This document shows, one piece after another, positions 42,392 through 54,197 of a DNA stretch of 64,000 bases. The stretch is from Lolium rigidum. Its lineage: Eukaryota > Streptophyta > Magnoliopsida > Poales > Poaceae. Location: positions 36,295,047-36,359,046 of the forward strand of contig NC_061510.1 of the NCBI RefSeq assembly GCF_022539505.1. The letters are read 5' to 3'. Made by a program: the position numbers and the translations under genes. The number at the start of each line of letters is the position of its first letter. Within the stretch, counting starts at the first letter, position 1. A model generated the notes under the pieces. That model searched no databases. It was not told the DNA's origin and worked only from the letters and a program-made list of their open reading frames with translations.

Positions 42392-45134
42392 ATGGGAACA
42401 GGCATTCAGATTTGGTCGACTGCCAAGACGTTAGCGACGGGGGCCGTAATTGGTCTCACCATTTCCGATCGCTACCTGACCATAGTCACCACAAAGGGGG
42501 ATTCGATGCACCCCACCCTCACCGCCGCCGATAGCTTCTTCCGAGGTATTTTGCAGATTCAGTTTCTGCATAAGAGCAACAAAAGCATGCGTGTACAGAT
42601 TGGACTTGTTGGAACTTTACTCCGCAATCGGTATCCAACGATTTCGTGCTGACCAGGTTGCTCGAACCAGGTGATGTCGTGTTCGCGGAGCGAGGCTGCC
42701 TCGACAAGTACAAATTCTCCCGGGGTGATGTCATTATCTTCAAGTGAGTGCCCCCCCTGGCATTACACGGAAAGCTCAACTGTGCCTTCAAACTTGTTTG
42801 GTTATTCCTTGACCCTTCTGTTTGTAGATGCCCTAGTGATCACAAGAAGGATTTCGTGAAGAGATTGATTGCCTTGCCTGGTGAGTGGATACGGATCCCT
42901 GTGTCTCAAAAAATTATTAAGGTCCCAGCAGGGCATTGCTGGGTTGAAGGTGATAATGCTGATCGAAGCTGGGATTCAAGGTCATTTGGCCCAGTAAGTT
43001 ACTCCATCTTCATTTTCCTATCAACTGCCATTCTTCAGCCAATTGGTGACCTGCACCTCCTGTTTCGTGTCTCGCTGTTTGCGGACGACGCGGTCATCTT
43101 CATGAAACCCCTTCAAGGAAGAAGTGGACAACGTGTGTTGCTTGCTTTATATGTTTCTGGAAAGCCATGTGATGGCATCAAGGGCCCTCTTCAACGCATC
43201 GGTGATCTTCGACGTCTGGGACGGGGCTAGAATCAGTTTCTGGAAGGAGCTTTGGCTGTGTGGGCTCAGTTTTTACACCGCCTTCCCGGTCCTGTTTTGC
43301 TGCTGCACGTGGAAGAATATATGTTTAAGGGATGCTTTGGAGGTCTTGAGGTGGACGCGCCATTTCCGCTCCACGCTCACGCCCATGGTTGTCCAGCAGT
43401 TTGCAGCTTTATTTGAGGCGGTCTCAACGATCACCCTTGTGCCAGCAACGCTGGACACGGTTACTTGGAGGTGGACCACTTCCAGCATATACTCCGTGGC
43501 GTCGGCTTATGCAACAATCCAATTCGAGGGATGCCAGCATTTCAGCTTCGACAAGATCATCTGGAAATCAGATGATCCGCTTAAATGCTGTATTTTCTCT
43601 TTGTTCGATGGTCACGGGGAAATGTCTCACGGCGGACAAACCTGGTCAAGGGGCACCGCACTAGTTGGTTTGCTCGCTATGGGCGTTGCGGCTGAAGACG
43701 ATGTGCACCTTCTGGCTGCATGTCCTGTAGCTGCCTCAGTTTGGAGCTGGGCACTGCAAGGGTCCAACCTGCCAGCTGTGATGCCACCACTTACTTCCAC
43801 TTCATCGCTCCTGGACTGGTGGATGGCCGGCTGAAACGCCTTTTCCAAGCAACGTCCCTGCGCTTGGAACTCGTCACTCAGCTTGTTTGGTGGAGTATCT
43901 GGAAAGAATGCAACAATCGGATCTTTAATGGCGGGAACATGTCGGCCATGACAGTTTTTCATTGTCTGATGGATGAGGCCTCAAACTGGTATGCGGTTGG
44001 CAAGACCTCCATTTATCGGCCGATTCACACACCTCTAAAATCTGACTAAGTCCAAGATGATCGCTTGGTGGTCTGCAGCCACTATCCTTCTCTTGAGGAC
44101 CCCGGCCTAACATGCCCCATGTTGTAAATTTTCTTCTATTTGTGATTATTTCCTTTTGCCTTTTTTTCTTGTATTTTTTTCCTATCAATCATCGAAAGCT
44201 GCTGCTAGCCTTTTGTCAAAAAAAAAAAAAACTAATAAATGTTCAAATCTGGTTGTCTGAATGAAACATATCAATATCTCCAGTGTTATAGACTAGTATT
44301 GATGGATAGAACGTAGAAGCTTGTTGCAAGACGGGGTTTTGCTGTATTCTCAGTACTATCATATGAATCTGAGGACTAAAGAGGCCACTTGTCAGGTGTC
44401 AATACTGGTAGTGAAGCGAACAATTTGGGGGCTTGCCTTTTTCGTATAATATTTGAAATTTTGTTTAAAGTCCCAACATCCTGACCCTTTTTTACAAATT
44501 GGTATAGTATGTCATTCCTTAAAAGTAAAATGAGTGCCTAAGATATTAATATGGTTTTGTATGTGCAATTAATACAGTATAAGTATTAGCCCACCATAGT
44601 ATCATGATTCGGTAGTCTCGGCGTCTACCTATTGGAACACAGTGAACCAGCAATGAAGTAGACAACAAGGAGAAGAAGAAAAAAAGATTAAAGCAAAAAA
44701 TTTGTAGTTATGAAAAACTATATCCCAACACACCAGTACATCAATGCACTAGAGGGCAGACACATGTTAAGTTGTTATATTGTCTTCTTATGTATGTTGC
44801 TGCATTCTTGAAAGGTTGCTAGTTTTGGATGCTCTACAGTAAGCAGATGATGCATTTGGTCAAACAAAGTACTATGATAGATATGGAAAACCGATGTTAT
44901 ATTTACATTACATGGTATTCTTGCAAGCTTAATTATTGCACTCAGGCTTCTCTTTAATCTTGTTCTGTTGTTTGTTGCATCGATATTACTTATTCTATTT
45001 TTGATGGTGTTTTTTGTGTCTTCCAGATCCCTTTAGGTCTAATAAAGGGGAGGGTGACCCACATCATCTGGCCGCCGTCGAAGATGGGCCGGGTGGAGAG
45101 AAAATGGCCTGAAGGTAGAGTTTCACCGTTTTAA
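42392..45134 (+). CDS. IMP2: Mitochondrial inner membrane protease subunit 2-like
   Basis: Exons 42392-42545, 42671-42743, 42828-42993 and 45027-45134 join in frame (GT-AG) to 166 residues. The S26 signal-peptidase signature is complete: an N-terminal membrane segment (TGAVIGLTISDRYL), Ser38 in KGDSMHPTL, Lys87 in FVKRLIALPGEW, and the C-terminal box GHCWVEGDNADRSWDSRSFGP. Ser and Lys form the catalytic dyad. The enzyme removes sorting signals from proteins delivered to the mitochondrial intermembrane space. Length fits plant homologues (about 155-170). A leader exon (to 42,195) joins at 42,365. Intron 3 of the coding region is 2.0 kb because it holds a LINE fragment. Confidence 0.9.
43040..44231 (+). 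mobile_element. Internally deleted LINE inside the IMP2 intron
   Basis: Begins within the reverse transcriptase palm (VSLFADDAVIFM), then jumps to the C-terminal region (FDVWDGARISFWKELWL, TWRWTTSSIYSVASAYA, later EDDVHLLAACPVAASVW, the zf-RVT type) and ends in an A-run at 44,218-44,231. It is sense to the host gene. The left border is approximate and I could not find a target duplication. The reading frame is broken. Confidence 0.7.
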
Positions 45135-45861
45135 TTTGACTCCTCACTGCACTGGATGATGGCCCATTACTCAATTTTGCCTGATTCCTGGCAACCAGAT
45201 GTTCTCCTAGCAGTTGTTCAAGTTTTGCTGAAATATGTATTTTTTTTTTATCCACCATTGTTGTTGTTGCTTACTTGTATTACCAACTTCGTACTCAAAT
45301 TGGTCAAAATTATAAAACCTCAATCGAGGCTCTTCACATTCAATCATTTGTTCTGCAACCGCTTACAACTTGGTACCGAACTTTTTTTGTGGTGGAGTAG
45401 TGGCTGTTGTGTTAGCTTCAGAACATATACTGAAAACTAGATTATTATATACTGAAAACTAGATTATTACTTCAGATTCTGCAATGTGCAGCGTGTATCT
45501 ACAAACAAACCAACCAAAAGGCCAGCTGAAATCCTAATCCATCATATTTTTTTATATTTCCTGTAGTAAGATTCAGAAGATGCAGATGGACGAAATCATT
45601 AAACTAGATTATTAATTCAATCAAATGCTGCAATATGCAGTGTGTATGTACAATAACAAATCTATATCAAAAAGGCCAAGTAATCCTAATTTACCTTTTT
45701 TTGTTTTTTTCTGTATTGCGAAAAAGAATGGTACGTATTATGTACACGGGCTAAAGAATGCAAAGCACTACGTGTTATGTACATAGACTTGACTATGTGT
45801 CATGTGTGTCCTAGAAGAAGAAGAAGAAACTTTGTTCTTCTTCCTGAATCATGATCAGCGA
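45135..45861. other. 3' flanks of IMP2 and UPF0496 (convergent genes)
   Basis: No gene. There is a near-perfect direct repeat of TATACTGAAAACTAGATTAT at 45,424-45,467, and a diverged pair built on CTGCAAT(G/A)TGCAG(C/T)GTGTAT at about 45,479 and 45,630. Transcripts of the two flanking genes converge here. Confidence 0.5.
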
Positions 45862-48569
45862 TCACCGGTCTGCGGCAGTAGGCATGAACTTGATGACCAT
45901 GGTCCTGGCCTTGTTGATGGTCATGAAGCAGAGGAAGAGGTGCTCCTCCAGCTCGTCCAGCTGCTGCCTGAAGCTCTCCTCGTTCTTGCACAGCTGCCTG
46001 AGCACCTCCTGCACCAGCCTCCCCTTCCCGCCGGCGTCCTCCTCGGCGACGCACAGCTGCAGCAGCGCCAGCATGTACTCCCCTTCGTCCCGCACCCGCT
46101 CCACCAGCCGGCTGATGGTGTCCATGTCCCGGTTCAGGATATAGGTGCCCTTGGCCGCCGCCTCCAGCTGCACCAGGGCGCGTCGTGCTGACCTCCCCGA
46201 GAAGAGCCCAAGCCACGCCGGCGACATCATCGGGAACGCCGCGAACGCGGCCAAGACGTGCACGCCGACGCACGCGCCGACGACGGCCACGGCGGCGACG
46301 ACTGCGACGAAGGACACCGACAGCACCTGTCTGAGCCGCGCGAGGGTCCTGATCCTGCGGCGCGCGGCCTTCCTGCCGGAGTCGAGGCCTTTGAGAAGGT
46401 CAGCGGAGCTGAGCCGCGCGTCCCCGAGCCTGCCCTGCGTGGCGGCGAGCGCGGTGAAGGGCTTGCCGAGCGCGGCGGAGACGTCGGCGAGGCCGGCGCC
46501 GAGCCTGCCGCGGAGCGCGTTCTTGAGCGGGCGGTAGCGGAGGCGGATCTGCTCGATGTCGCGGAGGAAGTGGCTGCAGAGGAAGGACGCGCCGGCCGTC
46601 TCGTGGTAGTAGGCGGCGAGGAGGCCGTGCACGTCGGGGCGGTTGCGCGCGGACGCGAGCACCGCCGCGGCCGCGGCCTGGTCCGGCTCGAGGAGGTGCT
46701 CGGCGAAGAGGCGGTAGGAGGAAAGGCGCTTGGAGGAGGCGGTGCCGCCGCCGCTCCGGGTTGCTGGTCTGGGGACGAGGGCGTCGCCGTGCGCAAGCGT
46801 GATGTCGAGGACGCGCGCCCAGAAGTCGTTGTAGGACTCGGTGCGGAACGCGCTGGTGTACTCCTCCCGGAAGTCCAGGCTCGACGACGACGCCGACGAC
46901 GTCGACGGCGTGCTCTGGAGCTGTGTCCTCCTCTTGGGATTATCATGATGAGCGCCTCCTGCATATCCCAAACGATGAGCATACACGATCGGGAACCAAA
47001 TGGAAATCAAGACACGACGATGTATACATGCATGGGACACTACGCGAGCAAGAGATCGAGCTCGATCGCCGGCTACCTTGAGGTTGAGGAAGACACCGCA
47101 TGCATGCCCCGAAACACTTGGAGAGCATGTTGCCAGCGGCCATCTCTTGATCTAACCACGGCCGGCCGGCGAACAAGTTCAAATCTTTCGTCAATTCGAA
47201 GTACGCTCGTGCAAGTCTATATAAGTACGTATCGTATGGTTAATTAAACCAGCTAAGGAACGGGGAAATGATGATTGAAGTATATCATTCACGCATGCAG
47301 AGGTGTCGAAGAAGCGAAGCGACACCCAGCAAATGGATTATCCTCGTCAATTGCGGCTTGCTTTGTCGAGATATTGCCGTGCTCCGACACGCATAAAAGC
47401 GCCGGCATACGCTACCGGTTTGGCTCTGGCTGGCTGCTGGCTCCGACATCTACAGGCACACCCGCATGTGTTTGGTTTTCCCATATAGGCAGGCACTACT
47501 CCTTTCGGTCCTTTTTAATTGACTAAATATTCTAGTCAAATAAAAGGGACAGAGGGAGTACAGAATGAAATTGTATGTATGGCAGTACGGGTACGGTAGT
47601 GAATAGTATCTTTCTTTTTTTAAAGAAAGAGTGGACAAATGGTAATCAAGCTACACGTAGCATTTTATTTTTAAACACATAAAATTTGTATTTTAAATTT
47701 TCAAAAATATCTACACAAATCTTAGAGGTATATGTAGCCAATGATGTATACTACGAACCTGTAAAATCTCAAAATGAACTACTTTATATTCTAGGATATA
47801 CAAGAAAAAACACAAATTGTGAAAAACTATATAGCGTTGAAATGTGCACTGTTCATCTTTAAAATTTATCAGATATTTTCATTTTAGTGTAGCCGAGAAT
47901 ACAAAGTACTCCGCATTGGAATTTTGCACATTTGTAGTATACATCATTGTCTACCTTATAGAATTTTGTTTCATATTTTTTGAAAATTGAAAATACAAAT
48001 TATAAGTGTTTGAAAACAAAGGGTTACGTGTAACTCTGCCTCCATTTTGAGCTTCGCCTCCCTCCAAGCCCTAAAATAATTATTGCATGTTCAATGAATC
48101 TAGACATATTGTAGCCTACATTTTTGCCTAAATCTGCGACAAATATTTCGAACCAAAAGTAGTGTTCTTAAACTATCTAAATTTATACGTATTTGACAAG
48201 CAAATTAAACCAAGGATATGAGGATAAGTAACGTTACTTGCCATTGGTATCATTCGGATTGTTAGTTAATTTGTCACTTAAACTACTTGTTGTGATTGTT
48301 ATTCTGTAACTACTAACTGGTACTAACAAAACATGCAGCCCAAAATTAGGAAAAGTTATATACCACCTTTTCTAGCTGATATCCTGTCAAAGGATTGTAA
48401 CTCTGTTACTTGATTAATGAAGCTCCATTGTTCGCAAAAAAAAAAAAACTACACACATGACAAACTGAGAGGGTGCAGTAGCATTAATTGTACCTTTGCG
48501 CTGGTTAAGTGCAGCAGGGTGCACGCAGCCTCGTCCAAAGCACCTGAAGTAGTACGCGGCGGCGCCCAT
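45862..48569 (-). CDS. UPF0496 (DUF677, BYPASS1-related) protein
   Basis: Two exons join in frame: 48569-48494 ([15 protein letters not shown]...) and 46958-45862 (donor GTACAA, acceptor ATATGCAG), giving 390 residues. The core resembles grass UPF0496 proteins: [21 protein letters not shown], a central hydrophobic segment ([20 protein letters not shown]) and a C-terminal coiled coil ending [17 protein letters not shown] ([16 protein letters not shown]). The molecular role of the family is unknown; the Arabidopsis relative BYPASS1 limits a root-derived growth-arrest signal. A single long exon plus a small leader exon is visible, with a 1.5-kb intron containing two MITEs. Exon 2 is very GC-rich, so the opposite strand has long spurious ORFs. 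Confidence 0.8.
47499..47558. mobile_element. 60-bp Stowaway-type MITE in UPF0496 intron
   Basis: Starts CTCCTTTCGGTCCTTTTTAA and ends AAAAGGGACAGAGGGAG, with TA on both sides (47497-47498, 47559-47560). It folds into one hairpin around GACTAAATATTCTAGTC. Confidence 0.8.
47629..48052. mobile_element. MITE-like foldback element, copy 2
   Basis: Same family as 16,653-17,080. The left end has GAGTGGACAAATGG, then GCTACACGTAGCA; the right end has the inverse GTTACGTGTAACTC, then CCTCCATTTTG. Interior blocks (CTGTAAAATCTCAAAATGAA; TTCATATTTTTTGAAAATTG) match copy 1 in order. Borders are approximate and no clear target duplication was found. It lies in the intron of the UPF0496 gene. Confidence 0.6.
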
Positions 48570-48746
48570 GCCTGTGTATGTGTCGATCGATGAATCTGGT
48601 AAATCGTTGTACCAGCTGCTAGATCGTGCGATCGATCGGTGAGGCTATGTACGTAGAGAAAGCTAGCTAGGCTACAATGGGTTTGTTTCTTCCCGTCCAA
48701 GTGATGAGCTAGTCTGGGATGAATGGATGGATGGAGACAAGCTAAG

Positions 48747-48755
48747 CTTATATAG
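48747..48755 (-). promoter_or_regulatory. TATA box of UPF0496 gene
   Basis: Reads CTATATAAG in the minus sense, 178 bp upstream of the ATG at 48569, in a position that allows a 5' UTR of about 150 nt. Confidence 0.6.
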
Positions 48756-48759
48756 CCTG

Positions 48760-49510
48760 GATGCGGCGGTGAAGATCGATACCGCCGTGCGTGGATCCTT
48801 GGGAAGAAAGCCAAGTCACCGATATGTTCCTTGCTCGTCTACTCTGACTCGACGATCAGTTGGAGGAGGACGAAGCTTGGAAGCATGACCAAGAGGTTGG
48901 CAGCCACTCAAGGGGAAAACAAATCGAAAAGGAAAGGCTAGCTCCGTCGAAGCTATCGTTATCGTCTCCACAGGCGGCTACGGAGGCCCGTCGGATCCGG
49001 CATGGACGGACAGGAGCGCTCCGACGTGGCACGCCGGTCCCACCTGGGCCGGCGGACGTGGCGAGCCAGGAACGCGAGGTGGAGCCCACGGACGATTGGA
49101 GCGTGGGTGGAGGCGCGATATATGGGGCGACATGAGGATTGCGTCTGTCCTTGCGATTTCAGGAAAGGTGGCGGCGACACGCCTGCGTTGGATCGATCGG
49201 TCTCCTCTCCGGCCGCCGACGTCTGGGCGTTCATCTTCCGGCGACAGCACCGCTGCTCCATCCACAAAGGTGGCAACTGGCAAGCAAGGCCACAGCTTGC
49301 GTTGCGGCGGCGACGGCGGCGTGTAGAGAACAGCACCGCGACGCTTTGGAGTTTGGAGTCGGGCAGAGACAACATATACTACATGGCGTTTCTCTGACAC
49401 TAGTCACTAGTGCATCGTCGATGCGATCCACACCACAGCTACCTGGGCGTCACCGTCACTGTTGCTCTCGCTAATGATTACGTACGCGAAAACATCGTTC
49501 CTGAGGTACC
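48760..49510. other. Upstream flank of UPF0496, no supported gene
   Basis: GC-rich with overlapping open frames on both strands (48,860-49,400) but no recognisable domain, no consistent splice signals and no start context favouring one frame. I do not call a gene. Confidence 0.35.
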
Positions 49511-49963
49511 ATGGATCCCTTTCAACTGTTTATTCCATTTCACATAACATCAGACTTTTCTGACCAAAGTGGGAGATCCGCCTTCAGATGAGATTCAGAA
49601 TCGGCTTCCTTTCTACAATTATCGTGGTTTTAGTTTAAATATGAATTAAATTCACAACACTTAGCGTGTGAAACACTAAGCCGCGATCGATGACGTGCGA
49701 TTCCAATCACTTACAAAGAACCCTAAACACTAAACCTCCTCGCGAATTCGAAGCATGGATCCCTTTCAACTGTTTATTCCATTTCACAGAACATCAGACT
49801 TTTCTGACCAAAGTGGGAGATCCGCCTTCAGATGAGAGTCAGAATCGGCTTCCTTTCTACAATTATCGTGGTTTTAGTTTAAATATGAATTAAATTCACA
49901 ACACTTAGCGTGTGAAACACTAATCCGCGATCGATGACGTGCGATTCCAATCACTTACAAAGA
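49511..49963. repeat. Recent tandem duplication, period 244 bp
   Basis: The blocks 49,511-49,719 and 49,755-49,963 are nearly identical (I count three differences: ACATAAC/ACAGAAC, GAGATTC/GAGAGTC, AAGCCG/AATCCG). The 35-bp spacer between them (ACCCTAAACACTAAACCTCC...) is present once. Confidence 0.9.
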
Positions 49964-51712
49964 CGAAACTGACTACGGACACCGTAATTACTTCAGAAAT
50001 TCCACATGGCACAGGAACCAACCAGAACGCTTGGAAATATCTTAATTGTATATTTCCATTTAGAATATTCATGAACTAGTTTAGAATTCACCTATTAAGA
50101 ACTTTAAAAGGGCAACATGCTTGTTGGAACTTTCAATTCAAGAATTCACAATTCAGCTACAATTCAACTTGGCACTCTTACATCCTACAAAATTTTACCA
50201 CATTGTTTGTTTTATTATACGCTCTAGAGCACTTTACTTGTTTGTAGATATTTAACAAAGCAGGGACAAATATGTATACAAATGCATTGTAATGCATTCA
50301 TGGACAAGAATTAATTCGTAGAAAAATGTGATACTTATAAGTTTGCTACATTCGATGTTAAATTTAGAACCAAAAGATTTCGCGAAACAAACTAAACAGA
50401 AAAGTACACATTTTTTGTATGATATGTAGCTTTGCTTTAGCAAAACAAAATTTATTTGTAATGCCTAATGATAGAATTTTATGTCAAATGTGTACCTTAG
50501 TACACATGAGCATGATTACATTGCTAGGTTTGTTGCTTACACTTGTATTTAATGTGTTATTGCGAGGTATATTAATAAAAAAAGACATTCATTCAGTGGC
50601 AATATCAATTGTGAAGAGATAAAAGTGTTTAGTATAAATGTGCTATGAGTGTGAAGCTCCATAAATAGTTTGATCACCATTAAAATGTGTTAGCAAAACA
50701 ATAATCTAACACGAAACATAACAAACACCCTAAAAGATTAAATTAAGTAACATAATTAATCAGAGATGATGCAGGGTGTTAACATATTTTGTCTCGGAGC
50801 CTATAAAACTTGGTTAGACTCGGTGGTTTAACATAATAGTTGAAAATAGATTTTTTTTTCCTTGCAATATGCCTCTCCACCGGCATGGCTCGATCACTGA
50901 CTCTGCTGATGGCCGGCGACTGTAGGTCCGGCGGACGAGATGAACATTGTCGAAGAGGATGAGTACTGATAACTTTGCCATAAATATTCGATAGTAATAG
51001 AGTGCGCCAATGGTTGGACACACTAGTCAGCGAGCAATGTATGGAAGGAAACACGATGTGGTTGACTTTCTTTTAGCGTGGACCAACTTTTAACAATGCT
51101 AATGATGCACGGCCCAAATATTTATGCCTTCGTTCCCCAGCCCGGAATTAATAAGCATCGCTCTTTTTTTATACCAACCACGGCACCAATATGTGTCGGT
51201 ATAGACTCAGTCAAGGCGCATAATTATCCGTCTTCTTATCTAGTAGTCGTGAAAGCAGTATATACAGAGCAAAAAACTTTTGCAAGCAACTACAACTTGT
51301 ACCGTGCGAAAAATCCATCGGAGAAGGGATTTTTTTTTTTGCAGTGGCAAGTTGTGTACATGAAAGGTGGCACCTCTTCGATCAATCAATCTCCTCTCCG
51401 GCCGGCAACGCTACCGGAGTTGGCCTCGCCCGGGAGTATGGGCCAGTTCTTTTGGAGCTTTTGGACAGCTTAATGGTGAAAATAAGCTAGCTCAAAGGAA
51501 CTGGATTATAAGCTGTTTTTGCGGGCAGCCGTTTTGGGGCATTCCTGCGTAAACACAGAACTTGATGCAGATGCGGCCTGGAAGAAGAGAACAAGCGCAA
51601 CCTCCGCTACAGCAGGGATATGAGTCTACTACACAGTGAAATTTCAAGACACACTGATGTTTTCATTCAGGCGAAGTCCCTAGGCATTTCTTCACCACTT
51701 GAAGCAAAGCAC
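49964..51712. other. Intergenic AT-rich region
   Basis: No gene supported. Short open frames lack domains. Two poly(T) tracts (about 50,850 and 51,330) and otherwise unremarkable sequence. Confidence 0.35.
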
Positions 51713-52018
51713 TGTTAGGAATAGACAGCTTATATTCCATGAGGGCCAAAGGCCACATATATATATATATATATATAGTACATGTACAGGTGCACATATG
51801 CAGAAAGCCCTCTAACATATGGGAAAATACAGTATACAGATATAGACATCTAACACCCCCCCCCCCCCCCCCTCAAACTCATGGTGGATCAACAACACTG
51901 AGTTTGGAGAGTAAGAAATCATGATGCGCTCGAGTCTGTGCCTTCGTAAAGAAATCCGCCAACTGCAAATCTGAAGGCACATAATGAACCGCAACAACAT
52001 CATCCTGTACCTGTGCAC
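51713..52018 (-). mobile_element. Copia 3'-end remnant: RNase H tail, PPT and LTR
   Basis: In the minus sense: the end of Copia RNase H ([20 protein letters not shown], then HHDFLLSKLSVVDPP and a stop), a G-run polypurine tract (51,856-51,872), then a 143-bp LTR (51713-51855) starting TGTTAGATGTC and ending ATTCCTAACA. An (AT)n run lies inside the LTR at about 51,754-51,776. The upstream part is cut off by Gypsy element B at 52,019. Confidence 0.85.
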
Positions 52019-52050
52019 TGATACGTCCATTTTGCATCACTATTTTACCT

Positions 52051-53859
52051 CCTGATTGGAATTTACCTTTTGAGATTATGTGTGATGCTAGTGATTTTGC
52101 TGTAGGCGCTGTTCTTGGACAGCGAGTAGATAAAAAATTGAATGTTATTCATTATGCTAGCAAAACTCTTGATGCTGCTCAAATAAATTATGCTACAACT
52201 GAAAAGGAATTATTAGCTGTAGTCTTTGCTTGTGACAAGTTTAGATCCTATATTGTTGATTCAAAAGTTACGATTCATACTGACCATGCTGCAATTAGAT
52301 ACCATATGGCAAAGAAAGATGCTAAGCCAAGGCTTATTAGATGGGTGCTTCTTTTACAAGAATTTGATTTACATATTATAGATAGGAAAGGTGCTGATAA
52401 TCCTGTTGCTGATAATTTGTCTAGATTGGAAAATATTACTTATGATTCTGTTCCTGTTAATGATAGTTTTCCAAATGAACAATTGGCTGTAATAAAGGTG
52501 AGCTCGCGAGATAGTCCTTGGTACGCTGATTATGCTAACTTTATTGTTTCCAAGTACTTGCCTCCAACTTTTTCAGCTCAGCAAAGGAGGAAATTCTTTT
52601 ATGATTGGAGGCATTATTTTTGGGATGACCCACACTTATATAAAGAAGGAGTGGATGGTATTCTGCGAAGATGTGTTCCCGAATATGAACAACAAGAGAT
52701 ATTGAGTAAGTGTCATGGTAGTGTTTATGGAGGACATCACGCCGGAGATAGAACCGCGCAAAAGGTTCTACAATCAGGTTTCTATTGGCCAACTCTCTTC
52801 AAAGATGCAAGAAAGTTTATTTTATGTTGTGATGAATGTCAAAGGGTTGGTAATATCTCCAGACGCAATGAAATGCCTATGAATTATACTCTTGTTATTG
52901 AACCATTTGATTGTTGGGGATTTGACTTCATGGGTTCTTTCCCTTCTTCAGAAGGTAACACTCATATTCTTGTCGCTGTTGATTATGTTACTAAATGGGT
53001 GGAAGCCATACCTACAAAAAGTGCTGATGGTGAGACCTCTTTAAGAATGCTTTTAGATATTATTTTTCCTAGATTTGGAGTTCCTAGATATCTTATGACT
53101 GATGGAGGTTCTCATTTTATTCATGGTGGTTTTAGAAAAACTCTTGCTAAATATGGTATTAATCATAGAATTGCTTCCGCTTATCATCCTCAAACTAGTG
53201 GGCAAGTAGAATTATCAAATAGAGAGATTAAATCTATCTTGCAAAAGACTCGTTAATAAATCTAGAAAGAACTGGGCTATTAAATTGAAGGAAGCACTAT
53301 GGGCTTATAGAACTGCTTATAAAAATCCCATGGGTATGTCACCGTATAAAATGGTTTATGGGAAAGCTTGTCATTTACCTTTAGAACTAGAGCACAAAGC
53401 TTACTCGGGTCAGTAAGAGAACTAAATAAAGATCCTAAACTTGCCGGTAAGAAGAGATTGCTACAATTGAGTTCTCTAGATGAATGGAGAAGTGAAGCAT
53501 ATGAAAATGCTAAACTCTTTAAAGAGAAAGTTAAGAAATGGCATGATAGAAGAATTATCAAAAGAGAATTTAATGTTGGAGATAAAGTCCTATTGTATTG
53601 GTCTCGTCTCAGATTTTTTGCAGGGAAATTACTCTCAAAATGGGAAGGACCATATGTCATTGTGGAGGTGTATCATTCAGGAGCAATTAAAATTAGTTCT
53701 CTGCAAGGCAATGCCACACAAGTGGTGAATGGACAAAGACTCAAGCATTATATCTCTGGTGATTCTTATAATGAAGATGTTAATGTAATTCAAGTGGTAA
53801 CTCCGGAAGCTTTCATCAAAGGCCAAATTGACAGTTCTGCAGAGCTCGACTTTGAATAG
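52051..53859 (+). pseudogene. Gypsy B pol fragment: RNase H and integrase
   Basis: Opens in frame at [18 protein letters not shown] (RNase H start). RNase H core: [30 protein letters not shown]. Integrase: HHCC zinc finger ([14 protein letters not shown] with CCDECQRVG), DDE core ([34 protein letters not shown]). A frameshift near 53,250 moves the rest to another frame ([20 protein letters not shown], then the C-terminal GDKVLLYWSRLRFFAGKLLS), ending at 53,859. There is no chromodomain. The reading frame has one visible break besides the N-terminal deletion. Confidence 0.9.
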
Positions 53860-53929
53860 GTAACGATGATCGGTAATAAAAAGTCCGCGTTTAACTTTCC
53901 GAACTATGTTTTTGCTATTTTTGGAAAAT

Positions 53930-54110
53930 ATGAAAAATTACGAGATCGAAACGGAGTGGAGGAGACGCGCGAGGGCGTGCCCCCATAGGCCGGCGCGGGC
54001 CCCAGCCTGGCCGCGCCACCCTATGAGGAGGGCCCCTCGCTTTCCCGCTCCGACTCTGGTTTGACCTGGTACTTTCCTTTTGTCGTGAAAATTTCTGCTA
54101 TATAATCCCC
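53930..54110 (+). promoter_or_regulatory. LTR-like promoter segment before the extra ORF of Gypsy B
   Basis: A GC-rich block contains CCATAGGCCGGCGCGGGCCC (about 53,982-54,001), repeated in the 3' LTR of the same element (about 58,379-58,398) with similar flanks (CCTGGCCGCGCC). It is followed by a TATA box CTATATAATC at 54,098-54,107. The ORF starts 91 bp further on. Promoter function is inferred. Confidence 0.5.
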
Positions 54111-54197
54111 CGGACCCCTGGAGGTCCGTATATCGTTTTCTCGTCGCGTTTTGTTTCGAGCTGTTTTCTGCCAGGATCTGTTTGATCTCGAGACACC

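Noticed and set aside
46258..47247. 329-residue open frame on the plus strand
   Set aside because: Antisense shadow of the GC-rich UPF0496 exon; the minus-strand frame has the conserved family blocks.
48860..49400. Possible gene in overlapping ORFs upstream of UPF0496
   Set aside because: All frames of both strands are open because of GC bias; no domain, splice pattern or preferred start.
51754..51872. AT-run and C-run as a special structure
   Set aside because: They are an ordinary (AT)n microsatellite within a Copia LTR and the G-rich polypurine tract of that element.
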